Shown here piece by piece: positions 1 to 7,889 of a stretch of DNA of 38,182 bases. The position numbers and the translations under genes were made by a program. The DNA comes from Chloroflexota bacterium. Its GTDB lineage: Bacteria; Chloroflexota; Anaerolineae; Caldilineales; Caldilineaceae. Position 1 is the stretch's first letter; the number at the start of each line of letters is the position of its first letter. The notes beneath the pieces are model-generated. The model was not told the origin of the DNA. It saw nothing but the letters and a program-made list of their open reading frames with translations, and searched no databases. The stretch lies in NCBI GenBank assembly GCA_003577005.1, contig QEUW01000043.1, forward strand, positions 1 to 38,182, read 5' to 3'.

Positions 1-585
1 AACCAGTTCGTGCCGGCGTTTGCCAAACCCCAAAAAGAGCGCCAGCAACGTGACGCACACATAGAGCCAGGGGCTAAACTGTTGCACATCCACCGCCACC
101 CCGCCAGCGATGACCCGGAGCAAAAATCCCAGCGACAAGACCATGACATCGATGATCACGATATGTTTCAAGTAAAAGCTGTAGGCCACATTCTGCGCCA
201 GATAAACAATACAGATAAAGCCTACCCAGCGATCAAGCCAGAACGCCGCGGCAAGACCTGCCAGCAGCAAGGCTACGGCGCCAAAGAGCGCTACGCCTGG
301 CTTCAAATCACCATTGGCCAACGGCCGGGTACGTTTTGCCGGGTGCTCTCGGTCTTTTTCGATATCGACCAGATCATTCATGATGTAAACGCCGCTTGAT
401 ATCAGGCAGAAGCAGGCAAACACGACGAGGGTTCTCAGCACGAGTTCTGGTTGGAGCAACTTGCCATCAAACACCACTGCAGCAAAGACCATGACATTTT
501 TTGTCCACTGCCAGGGGCGCATGGTCCTAAACAACCCAGCCAGGTTGGTATGCCAGATCACTTCTGCTGATCTCGTTGTTGCCAT
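1..585 (-). CDS. UbiA-family prenyltransferase, DPPR-synthase-like (3' end outside window)
   Basis: Integral-membrane prenyltransferase; only the first 195 codons are inside the window and the frame stays open to the left edge. The protein starts [11 protein letters not shown] at an ATG (583-585). It contains RPWQWTKN near residues 28-35, the first Asp-rich motif [13 protein letters not shown] near residues 69-81, and later FGKRRHEL. Hydrophobic segments separate these motifs. NDxxDxxxD is the polyprenyl-diphosphate/Mg binding motif of UbiA enzymes. The RPWQWTKN and GKRRHEL motifs are typical of decaprenyl-phosphate phosphoribosyltransferase (DPPR synthase) relatives, which move phosphoribose to a lipid phosphate. 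The family call is firm; the exact acceptor and donor are inferred. A GGAGAGGA sequence lies about 10 nt upstream of the start. It is transcribed away from the EPS locus. Confidence 0.85.
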   Translation of the reverse strand, partial: MATTRSAEVIWHTNLAGLFRTMRPWQWTKNVMVFAAVVFDGKLLQPELVLRTLVVFACFCLISSGVYIMNDLVDIEKDREHPAKRTRPLANGDLKPGVALFGAVALLLAGLAAAFWLDRWVGFICIVYLAQNVAYSFYLKHIVIIDVMVLSLGFLLRVIAGGVAVDVQQFSPWLYVCVTLLALFLGFGKRRHELV

Positions 586-840
586 CTAGAAGAGTCCTCT
601 CCCAAAGCTCAAATACACTCAATCACAGGAAATACTACGGATATCCCATGATTCAGAAATTGATCATACCAAAGGATGATAGCTGTCGCCAACCGCGGCA
701 GGCAAGCATACTCATTTCCATGATGGTTGAAACGGAAAGGTATGGAAGACGGTTCCTGGTGGCTGGACCCTTCATGCTCTTTAACAAAGTAGTGGGGTAA
801 GATGGGGGGAGTGGTAAACTTGGTTCCAGAAGGGAAACCG

Positions 841-1260
841 ATGGCAACAAGAAGCACACTAACCCTGACAAAAGCAGAAAAGGCAGAGTTGGAAGCAGCT
901 GCCCAGCACGCATCGAAGCCCTATCTACGCGAACGTGTGGCGATGTTACTGAAGATCGCCAGTGGGCGGTCGCAGCACTGGGTAGTGCGGCAGGGGTTGC
1001 TGGTGGTGCGGTCGCCGGATACGGTTTTCACCCAGACGTGCTGGCGACCTTACAGTCTCATCATGGCCTTTTCTACCGACGCTCCCAGCCAAGTCGTAAG
1101 GCACAGGCGGACAAGTTGGATGGACAAGGTGTCCGCCTGTTTACCTATTGCTTCCCGGCTCAACCACATCGAGAAACGCTGGCGCTGGCATCGCCAGGAT
1201 CAGGGGCATCGGCGACAGCGGCAGCGCAGAGATGTCCTGGCAGCGCTAAGACATCTTCGG
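841..1260 (+). pseudogene. Decayed IS630-type transposase remnant
   Basis: The N-terminal part, beginning MATRSTLTLTKAEKAEL at 841 and continuing YLRERVAMLLKIASG, then HWVVRQGLL and SPDTV, has the pattern of the winged-helix/HTH start of IS630-family transposases. About 150 bases further on, in the same frame, LNHIEKRWRW (near 1156-1185) matches the end of the DDE domain around the last acidic residue. The central catalytic domain between them is missing, and the full-length protein would be roughly 330-380 aa. The remnant is therefore internally deleted and non-functional. No clear terminal inverted repeats were recognised. An 11-bp perfect inverted repeat (1103-1113 with 1130-1140) sits at the deletion point. 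Confidence 0.7.
1103..1140. repeat. Perfect 11-bp inverted repeat inside the transposase remnant
   Basis: ACAGGCGGACA (1103-1113) is the exact reverse complement of TGTCCGCCTGT (1130-1140), with 16 bases between. It lies where the catalytic core of the IS630-like gene is missing. It may be a deletion scar or part of another small element. Confidence 0.7.
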
Positions 1261-1670
1261 TCAAACGCAGGGGGCCGAAGTGTGCAAAAGGGCCGGTTGG
1301 GAACACCTTAATAACAACCATAGAATCTGCGCGTGCAGATCCAGAGGACAAAAAAACGCCGCATCACCCGCGCGGTGAGCGTGAACCCCAATCAATCTCT
1401 GGATGAGGTACAGGATAAGCATGAGTTTTTGAAGATGCGAAGGATTTGCGCTATATGACCCGATAAATTTATAGGATGAAAGCATGATTTCGTCGACAAT
1501 GATTGAAAGATTTGCTGAGTGAGCCTGTTAAATAGTAGTGTGTCATCCAGGTAATGTTACCTGGGTAATGTTACTTGGTCAATGTCAAAGGGTCTATGGT
1601 GCTGGCAGTGACCTTTCATGCTGGCCACCGCATTATTGTCATCGAATGACCGTTGCCGAATCACTGCACG
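1261..1670. other. Non-coding stretch with a short tandem repeat
   Basis: No convincing gene. It holds the tail of the transposase debris and, at 1551-1578, two tandem 14-bp units GTAATGTTACCTGG and GTAATGTTACTTGG that differ at one base. No promoter could be called with confidence. Confidence 0.5.
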
Positions 1671-1671
1671 A

Positions 1672-1678
1672 GAAGGGA
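1672..1678 (+). promoter_or_regulatory. Ribosome binding site deciding a GTG start
   Basis: GAAGGGA lies 7 bases before the GTG at 1686. It supports that codon over the upstream in-frame TTG at 1653, whose extra residues do not resemble a GT2 N-terminus. Confidence 0.6.
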
Positions 1679-1685
1679 TACGCTT

Positions 1686-2576
1686 GTGGGCTACCAGTCG
1701 CCGAGAGTCAGCATCGGCCTACCTCTATTCAATGGGCAAAATTATCTGGCAACAGCGTTGGATTCTCTGCTTGCCCAAACCTATCAAGATTTTGAACTCA
1801 TTATCTCTGATAACGGCTCGACGGACAAGAGCAAGGAGATCTGCGAGACATACGCAGAGCAAGACCCGCGGATCCGCTACTATCGAAGTCAAGAAAATCG
1901 CGGCGCGACCTGGAATTACAATTATGTTTTTCAATTAGCCCAGGGCGAGTACTTCAAGTGGGCAGCCCATGATGATCTCTGCGCCCCAGAGTACCTGGCG
2001 CGTTGTGTGGAGGTGCTCGACCGTCAACCAGAAGTCGTTTTGTGCTTTCCTAAAACAGTCATCATTGATGAGGATGGATATCCAGTCGAAGAATATCCCA
2101 ATCGCCTCAACCTGCGTTCACCACAGCCCCATAGACGCCTACAAGCCTTCCTCCGTGGCCCTGGCTTGTGCAACCCAGTCTTTGGGTTGATGCGGATAAA
2201 GGCGCTGGCGACAACTTCGTTGATCGAAAGTTATGTGGATTCAGACCGGATCTTGCTCGCTCAATTAGCTCTGCGCGGCCAGTTCTATGAGGTGCCAGAG
2301 CCACTCTTTTTTCGCCGTTTACACCCCCAAACGTCCGTGAATGCAAATCTTGAGTATGGCAAGCGTGTTGCTTGGTTTGACCCGGCCAAGAGGAGGCGTA
2401 GTATCTATCTGCCACGCTGGCGGCGGGTCATCGAGTACATTGTATCTATTCATCGGGCGCCTTTGACACCAAGTGAACGAGCACTCTGCTACATTCACCT
2501 GGGGCGGCGGTACTTGCTACACCCGGGATGGATAGTACAGGATTTTCAAGTTGCAGTTCAACAATTTTTACACTAA
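1686..2576 (+). CDS. Family 2 glycosyltransferase
   Basis: Predicted cytoplasmic or membrane-associated glycosyltransferase with a GT-A fold, 296 aa from the chosen GTG start. The N-terminus reads VGYQSPRVSIGLPLFNGQNY. This is followed by the family pattern LDSLLAQTYQDFELIISDNG (residues about 26-45), STDKS, and a WAAHDD box near residue 98 at the place of the metal-binding DXD. The C-terminal third is basic and rich in Arg/Trp. The donor and acceptor cannot be deduced. It is separated from the main EPS cluster by the beta-helix gene and mobile-element debris, and converges with that gene. It may be a displaced member of the polysaccharide locus. Family confidence is high; function beyond glycosyl transfer is unknown. 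Confidence 0.9.
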   Translation: MGYQSPRVSIGLPLFNGQNYLATALDSLLAQTYQDFELIISDNGSTDKSKEICETYAEQDPRIRYYRSQENRGATWNYNYVFQLAQGEYFKWAAHDDLCAPEYLARCVEVLDRQPEVVLCFPKTVIIDEDGYPVEEYPNRLNLRSPQPHRRLQAFLRGPGLCNPVFGLMRIKALATTSLIESYVDSDRILLAQLALRGQFYEVPEPLFFRRLHPQTSVNANLEYGKRVAWFDPAKRRRSIYLPRWRRVIEYIVSIHRAPLTPSERALCYIHLGRRYLLHPGWIVQDFQVAVQQFLH

Positions 2577-2884
2577 CGTACCTCCATAGCAAAAGCACAT
2601 GGGATTCTAGGGTCGAGCAGCGAATGCTCTCTTGGGGGAGTCTGCCTTTGCTTAGCCAAAGGAAGTGGGGGCTCTGGCCACCTTCTCTGAGAATGTTTCC
2701 TGTCGTGTTGTGGTCACGGTAGTGGATAACACCATAGCTACCACGGACCCAATGGCGATCGGAAAGTCTTGAGTCGTGGTGGCTATGGCCACAACCGGCG
2801 CGTAACTTGGACGAAAGAAAGAAGAGGTTAACTACATGAACAGACAAGACTCTTCATAATTCGTGAAGGGCTGAAAGGTCGCGC
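2577..2884. other. Convergent intergenic region with an imperfect hairpin
   Basis: No gene is supported. CCATAGCTACCACG (2732-2745) pairs with CGTGGTGGCTATGG (2775-2788), 14 bases with a single T/G wobble position. This could end transcripts of the convergent GT2 and beta-helix genes, although no U-run follows. It could also be a leftover mobile-element end. Confidence 0.5.
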
Positions 2885-4744
2885 CTATCTAGTGATGAGC
2901 GGCAGGAACAGCCTGCTGCAGTTTTCCTCACCTTCAGCCTCCGGGGAACAAACTGGTAGTATGAATGTAAAAGCTCCGATCTCAGAGAATGAAGAGCGGG
3001 AGTGACCTCGGAGATCAGTGGCGACGCCAACCTGATTATCAACGCCAATATTCTTGCGTGAGCCTACAGCAGGGTCCCCTTTATTGATCAAAGGGCTGTT
3101 GACTTGAGGTAGAGTATTGGCAACGCAGACGGTGTCAGGGCTTGTGTGTTTTTTAACTGTAAAGCAGTAGCTGCCAGTCACAAATGAAGCTGATGTATCT
3201 GCGTCGGCTGTATTGGTGCTGTCCTGAAGGCCGAATGTCCTTGTTTCGGCGTTGAAAAAGCCGTTATAACCCATCTCTACCGTGTGATGAAAAGTGCTAT
3301 TACTGATTGTACCCATGCTCCCCACGTTTAAGAAGAGATTGTTTCGAACATCGATATCTCTGCTTTTTGCCCCTTGCACAATATACCATGTTAGGGCAAC
3401 ATTTTTCGAATTGTGAAAAGTATTATTGTATACCTCAACGGACGTCGATGCAAGACCAAGCATGAGATAGTACGTATTGCCAAGACCTGTTCCATCCTGA
3501 GGGAGTTTCCAATAATCGCCGATGTCAGTCAATAGGTTATTGCGAACGGTAACAAAATCAACCTCGTTGCCGATCATAATTCCCCGTGCACTGTCAAAAA
3601 GGGTGTTATTTTCAATCAGCACGTTGTCTGCCCCGGAATGGTGAAGGATTATCATCTCGCCATGACTCCCGGTACCCCCACAGGTAGAATGGGTCCTACG
3701 GAAGCCGTACACAATGTTATTGCGGATGGTGTTCAGATCCTCCAGGCTGCTAAGTTGGGATTTTGCCGGCGTCGCAATTTTAATGTCAATTGCGTTTTCG
3801 GCACATGCACAATACCCCGAACGCGTAAGACTTGCATTTGGATTAAGGTTGTCACAGTCGGCATATAGATCGGGAGTCACATAGATTTCGTTGCCCTCGA
3901 TCAAGAATCCGACTGGCGGGTCCCCATTAGGCGGATTGGATTGAATACCGTCGCCAGCACAGTTGTATATCTCATTGTTGAGAATTTTCACATATTTGGC
4001 AGCTATTAGCCGAATGCAGTTGGAGTCGCCTGGTTCTAACAATTGCCCTTGGGAATCAGTGCGCCCACCAAAAGTGGAGGGAACAATTGCCCCTTTATGA
4101 GCTCGATAAGGCTCTCTCAGGACACTATTCTGTAAAATATGATGAGTCCCACCCCTGAAAGTAACCAGATCAATCCCCTGTTCTGCAAGAATGTTATTAA
4201 GAGTGATATAGGCGGAGTTGTCAATCATCTGGACGAGATGATGCCCATTAGAGGAATCATTAGCGACAGGCAAATCCCGGAATACTACGCTATCAATGAG
4301 CCAATGCTTTGCCTTGATGGTAAGGCCCTGAATGACTACTTGGTCTGCAGAGGTGAGCATCCAGGGTGATCCGAGAAGACGGCTAGGGCGGATGACGCGA
4401 GGATTATTGCTGGTGCCAGACTCGGTGAGTGTAAGGGACCCATAGGCACCCGGTTCCAAACAAAATATTCGCTTCTGAGCAGAGTTGACCTCTTTTCGCC
4501 ATTGGCTGTCATCAGCAATGATCACTACTTCAGGGTTCGAGACATCACAAGGTGGCAACAAACCTGCTTCATAGTGGACGTGAACAGACGTGTCTTGGAG
4601 AATAGCTTCAGGATGAGGGAGGTAGGCGCTGATGACCAACGCGGCGGCCATCTTAGTGTGCCAAACAGTCACTGAAGTCGAAATTGCACCAAACAGGACG
4701 ATCAAACCCAGCAGGCGCGCAAAAAGAAGACGTTGTGATCGCAT
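2885..4744 (-). CDS. Secreted right-handed parallel beta-helix protein
   Basis: 619 aa. The N-terminus has two basic residues followed by a hydrophobic stretch (LLGLIVLFGAISTSVTVW, about residues 11-28), consistent with a signal peptide or anchor. From about residue 90 to 560 the sequence is built of short repeated turns of the PbH1 type, for example ITLNNILAEQ, VKILNNEIYN, FLIEGNEIY, VLIENNTLFD, VTVRNNLLTD, VEVYNNTFHN and IDVRNNLFLN. These are typical of pectate-lyase-like or carbohydrate-binding beta-helices. Several cysteines are present. The C-terminus ends SRLFLPLITR, a short LPxI-R tail also seen in the other large secreted protein here. Polysaccharide binding or cleavage is a family-based inference; no catalytic residues could be assigned. 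It sits alone between a GT2 gene and repeat-rich DNA. Confidence 0.8.
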   Translation of the reverse strand: MRSQRLLFARLLGLIVLFGAISTSVTVWHTKMAAALVISAYLPHPEAILQDTSVHVHYEAGLLPPCDVSNPEVVIIADDSQWRKEVNSAQKRIFCLEPGAYGSLTLTESGTSNNPRVIRPSRLLGSPWMLTSADQVVIQGLTIKAKHWLIDSVVFRDLPVANDSSNGHHLVQMIDNSAYITLNNILAEQGIDLVTFRGGTHHILQNSVLREPYRAHKGAIVPSTFGGRTDSQGQLLEPGDSNCIRLIAAKYVKILNNEIYNCAGDGIQSNPPNGDPPVGFLIEGNEIYVTPDLYADCDNLNPNASLTRSGYCACAENAIDIKIATPAKSQLSSLEDLNTIRNNIVYGFRRTHSTCGGTGSHGEMIILHHSGADNVLIENNTLFDSARGIMIGNEVDFVTVRNNLLTDIGDYWKLPQDGTGLGNTYYLMLGLASTSVEVYNNTFHNSKNVALTWYIVQGAKSRDIDVRNNLFLNVGSMGTISNSTFHHTVEMGYNGFFNAETRTFGLQDSTNTADADTSASFVTGSYCFTVKKHTSPDTVCVANTLPQVNSPLINKGDPAVGSRKNIGVDNQVGVATDLRGHSRSSFSEIGAFTFILPVCSPEAEGEENCSRLFLPLITR

Positions 4745-5057
4745 TGAGTCCGTTTATCCCCCGGTAATGCTTGCCGACTCGAGTTGAGAAGTGGCGCTTT
4801 CCACTCGTCAGGAAATAACATACGCAAGCGGCGGCAAGGTAGCCATCTTCTCTTTAGGAAGAAGGCTAACAGTACGCGCGTATAGTGATTATTACGCTGG
4901 CCATTCCTGGCCTATGGATAACATCAGAGATGCCATGAGTTATGCCAGTATGTGCTCACGGCACTTATAGTATAGGGATCTTCCCCTTATGACATCAGTC
5001 GATGGAGTGGAAAGATCTACGACAAAGTAACACTTTTGATCTGTACAAATATAACAA

Positions 5058-5118
5058 TAGGAGTTACGCAGTTGGGAGCGCCGCCAGGCTGGTGGCGCTC
5101 CCAACTGCGTAACTCCTA
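5058..5118. repeat. Long perfect inverted repeat (25-bp arms)
   Basis: The arm 5058-5082 begins TAGGAGTTACGCAGTTGGGA and is the exact reverse complement of 5094-5118. The loop 5083-5093 can add two G-C pairs and one G-U pair, leaving a 5-base loop. The 17-base sequence CAACTGCGTAGCTTCTA at 5724-5740 differs from the end of the right arm at two positions, so the unit is probably repeated in the genome. It resembles a REP/MITE-type palindromic element. Confidence 0.85.
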
Positions 5119-5584
5119 CAGTAAATCAGTTTGGGATTTGCACAGGTACAGTTTCATATCGCACGCTTTTCTCAACTGGTTCTCGAATTCGCCAACGGTA
5201 TCGTGGTTTGCGTTCAGAAATGACAGAGAGAAAAGACAAAAAGCCGATCGGCGTCCTCGACAGCTGATACGAGAGGCGCGCCAATCACGTGAATCACGCT
5301 CTGTCGGGTTGACTGAAAACAGACGGCTAAAGTATAGTTGAGGAAGCCGCGTCTCGCTCTGTGCTGGTCGTATGGTAGCCCTTCGACCTCTGTACTATCC
5401 TGTCCGTATGAAAGGTGTATAGCAGTCAAGTAGCACGTATAAATGAAATTATGTGAACGCACTCCTAAACGAGGAGCTAGTGCAAAACTCGCGCAATAAT
5501 GGAGCGCTTTCACGCAGAAAGTGCAAAGCTCAATCGTTTCCCGCCCATCGGCCGCTTACAGAATTTTCAGCTTGATAATGGTTA

Positions 5585-5674
5585 GGTTCTGTTGACATTT
5601 CGGTTCAGACTAGAGGTGCAACGCACTCTTCAACTGCAACGCACCTGAGTAAATTCGCCAAATGTCAACAGAAC
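5585..5674. mobile_element. MITE-like element with 15-bp terminal inverted repeats
   Basis: GTTCTGTTGACATTT at 5586-5600 is the exact reverse complement of 5660-5674, giving a 90-base unit. It carries no coding capacity. Inside it are two direct copies of TGCAACGCAC. The same 16-base end, GGTTCTGTTGACATTT, recurs at 5896-5911 in direct orientation. The ends look like IS terminal repeats, but the parent IS family was not identified and no target-site duplication was clear. Confidence 0.6.
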
Positions 5675-5895
5675 TCAGAAGGTATGCAGTCGAAGCTGCT
5701 GTCTAAAGGCGTCACGCACTGAGCAACTGCGTAGCTTCTAAACGGATCAAAAATACAGTGAAAGTTAAACGAAGGATTCTTTGGAAGGTTACGATAAATA
5801 GTACGACAAACAGTATAACGCGATCGGAGTATGAGCCAACTGTGTCAAACGTGAGAATTTTCAATTTTCCCCCCAAGGTGTACATTGAGTTGTTC

Positions 5896-5911
5896 GGTTC
5901 TGTTGACATTT
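5896..5911 (+). repeat. Solo copy of the MITE-like terminal repeat
   Basis: GGTTCTGTTGACATTT is identical to 5585-5600. It may be the end of a second, eroded element or the outer end of a composite structure starting at 5660. Confidence 0.65.
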
Positions 5912-5980
5912 ACTCGCACCAGAGAGAAGCTAGGTTTTTATTACACTGTTCGCACTATCTTCGCGAGAGCAAAAGCCTCT

Positions 5981-6001
5981 CTTCTGGCGAAACGCCAGAA
6001 G
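5981..6001. repeat. Perfect 9-bp hairpin with AAA loop
   Basis: CTTCTGGCG (5981-5989) pairs with CGCCAGAAG (5993-6001). On the minus strand it is followed after a few bases by GGCTTTTGC, so a weak minus-strand terminator is possible. No gene is seen that would need one. Confidence 0.5.
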
Positions 6002-6138
6002 AACCAAGTATTTGACTACAAACCATCTTGGCGGCGCGTTTGATTCGCTGCTCATGCATCCACTGGGATTGTGTGTATCATTTGGGGCAGTAGCTCAGCA
6101 GATCGTAGCAGGGTCACCAGCATAACAGGTAGGAAAAG

Positions 6139-6927
6139 ATGACGCAGACTCCTGTAGTTAGTGTATTTATGACGGTCTACAACGGGGAACGGTATCTAAC
6201 AGAAGCTATCGCGAGCATTCAACAACAGACGTTGCAAGATTTCGAGCTTATCATTGTGAATGACGGCTCAACTGATCGCACCCAGGAGATTTTATTTGTG
6301 GCTCAGACCGACCCCCGAATCAAAGTCGTTTCCACGCCACGTCTAGGTCGAGCACGAGCGCTCAACATAGCTTGGCGGGAAACCCGCGGTAAATACGTGG
6401 CGAATCTGGACGCCGATGATCGCTCTGAACCTATGCGACTCGAAAAACAAGTCGCTTTTCTAGAACGACACCCGGAAGTTGGCATGCTTAGCACTGACAG
6501 TATATTGTATTATGAGGATACAGGTGAACAGAAAGAAGCGCGGTTACCATGCACTAGTGCCGAACTGAGGCATGAACTTGTGCGATACTGTCGTATCGTC
6601 CATAGCTCAGTAATGATGTCTCGGCACGCCTTACAAGACGTTGGGGGATATAACGAGGCTTTTCGTGTGGCAATAGACCATGAATTGTGGGTACGTATCG
6701 CCAGACGGTTTGAATTAGCCAACTTACCCCACATATTGACCGTGCGACGTATGCACCGGCAGCGCTACTTCCGCAATGAAATCACCACCTGGGATCGTAT
6801 CCTGGCTGTGATGAAAGTGCGTAGCCGTGCCTGGTGGAGCTTCTCTCGAGAAATACCAGAGTTACGATTCGTAGTGATTGACCCAATTGTGAAGTTTTCC
6901 TACAGGGGTCTGAGATTTGGGCGTTAA
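6139..6927 (+). CDS. Family 2 glycosyltransferase
   Basis: 262-aa GT-A fold enzyme and first gene of the plus-strand EPS arm. It begins MTQTPVVSVFMTVYNGERYL, then IASIQQQTLQDFELIIVNDG (residues about 24-43), STDRT, and NLDADDRSEP near residues 93-102 with the metal-binding DxDD. HSSVMMSRHALQDVGGYNE and DHELWVRIARR in the second half are typical of GT2 EPS transferases. The start is supported by AGGAAAAG a few bases upstream. The sugar is unknown. A strong inverted-repeat structure follows its stop codon before the next gene. Confidence 0.92.
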   Translation: MTQTPVVSVFMTVYNGERYLTEAIASIQQQTLQDFELIIVNDGSTDRTQEILFVAQTDPRIKVVSTPRLGRARALNIAWRETRGKYVANLDADDRSEPMRLEKQVAFLERHPEVGMLSTDSILYYEDTGEQKEARLPCTSAELRHELVRYCRIVHSSVMMSRHALQDVGGYNEAFRVAIDHELWVRIARRFELANLPHILTVRRMHRQRYFRNEITTWDRILAVMKVRSRAWWSFSREIPELRFVVIDPIVKFSYRGLRFGR

Positions 6928-6945
6928 GAGCGCCCGCCGCGAACT

Positions 6946-7051
6946 GACTGGCCACGCCCACAGAGACCGCTGAAGCGGCTCGCCCTGATACTTCGGTACA
7001 CCGGGCTGCTATTCCATCTTGTCCCTTGCTTCAGCGCTGGGCGGGTCAGTC
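6946..7051 (+). other. Candidate structured RNA or hairpin element between GT2 and sulfotransferase genes
   Basis: Nested complementary segments are present. GACTGGCCACGCCCA (6946-6960) pairs with TGGGCGGGTCAGTC (7038-7051) with one mismatch and one bulge. CGCTGAAGC (6968-6976) pairs exactly with GCTTCAGCG (7028-7036). At the tip TAC-TTCG-GTA (6989-6998) forms a C(UUCG)G tetraloop. A second CTGAAGC at 7057-7063 could compete for 7028-7034. Whether it acts as an RNA (attenuator, processing site) or is a mobile palindromic element is unknown. Confidence 0.5.
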
Positions 7052-7129
7052 TGGCACTGAAGCAGCCATTCTGTCCGGGAAGGAGAACCGTCTCTCAATG
7101 AGGCAAGTAGAGAGGTTAAGTAACCGATC

Positions 7130-7882
7130 ATGGACTCTACAAAGTTTACTGTTCTGAGTACACAGCGTAGCGGATCGACATGGTTAATCGACATCCTCAA
7201 CAAGCTAAATAACACCACCGTATACGGTGAACTCTTTTTACCGCAGGAGCGCATGTGGGATGCGGGTTCAATAGACTATCCGCGATTTGTTCAAGCCCCA
7301 GTCCAAAGACACGTTATCCGCCCTATTTCAGTTTTCTCTTACCTGAACACACTCTACAGCAGACCAGGAGCGGTTGGCTTTAAACTGATGTATTCCCAGC
7401 TACGAATCTATCCTGAGATCCTGGTCTATTTGCGTGTGCAGAACATTAAGACTATCCACCTTGTCCGCAAAAACCACCTGAATGTGCTTATCTCCAAAAA
7501 ACTGGTCCAGTCAAGAGGCCAGTTTCATGTACTTATCAATCAAGAAAACGAAGAGCAAGAAAATGAAGATGTGCAGAAAGTTTATCTGGAGCCAGAGAAG
7601 CTTATTCCAGAAATGACTAGGATGGCTCGGAGGATCAACTTGGTAGGTTCTATCTTACGTATGCTTCGTATTCCTCACTATGAGGTGATCTATGAAGAGT
7701 TAGCGGCTAACAAAGGCTGTTTTGAACCCATTCTTCGTTTCCTTAAGCTGGATTCGGAGGGTGTAGTGCCCCAGTCAAGTCTGCGGAAGATCGCCAACAA
7801 ACGGCACATTGATCTCATCAGTAACTACAATGAGGTAAAACGTGCACTTGCCACTTCAGAATTTCGTGACTTAATTGAGTAG
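7130..7882 (+). CDS. Sulfotransferase (PAPS-dependent, carbohydrate type)
   Basis: 250 aa. Such enzymes transfer sulfate from 3'-phosphoadenosine-5'-phosphosulfate (PAPS) to a hydroxyl, here probably on a polysaccharide precursor. The N-terminal STQRSGSTWLIDIL (residues 9-22) is the 5'-phosphosulfate loop. IHLVRKNHLNVLISKKL (about residues 108-124) corresponds to the 3'-phosphate-binding Arg region of the family. The rest resembles Stf0/NodH-like bacterial sulfotransferases. No signal peptide is seen, so action is cytoplasmic. Its coding DNA is visibly AT-richer than that of the metabolic genes at the right end (42% GC in one hand-counted 60-base line against 60% in one metK line). The next gene starts 7 bases after its stop. 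Acceptor unknown. Confidence 0.85.
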   Translation: MDSTKFTVLSTQRSGSTWLIDILNKLNNTTVYGELFLPQERMWDAGSIDYPRFVQAPVQRHVIRPISVFSYLNTLYSRPGAVGFKLMYSQLRIYPEILVYLRVQNIKTIHLVRKNHLNVLISKKLVQSRGQFHVLINQENEEQENEDVQKVYLEPEKLIPEMTRMARRINLVGSILRMLRIPHYEVIYEELAANKGCFEPILRFLKLDSEGVVPQSSLRKIANKRHIDLISNYNEVKRALATSEFRDLIE

Positions 7883-7889
7883 CGATCAT

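Larger units (their letters stand above)
4745..6138. other. 1.4-kb non-coding, repeat-rich region
   Basis: No open frame here resembles a protein. The stretch is clearly AT-richer than the genes on the right of the window. It contains a long hairpin (5058-5118), a related degenerate half copy (5724-5740), a small inverted-repeat element (5585-5674) with an extra copy of its end (5896-5911), and a 9-bp hairpin (5981-6001). It looks like a landing zone for small non-autonomous elements and must also hold promoters for the flanking divergent genes, none of which could be called. Confidence 0.6.

Noticed and set aside
5036..5513. Open frames of about 100 codons on both strands in the repeat-rich region
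   Set aside because: One spans the perfect inverted repeat, neither has a ribosome binding site or family motifs, and codon texture is not protein-like.
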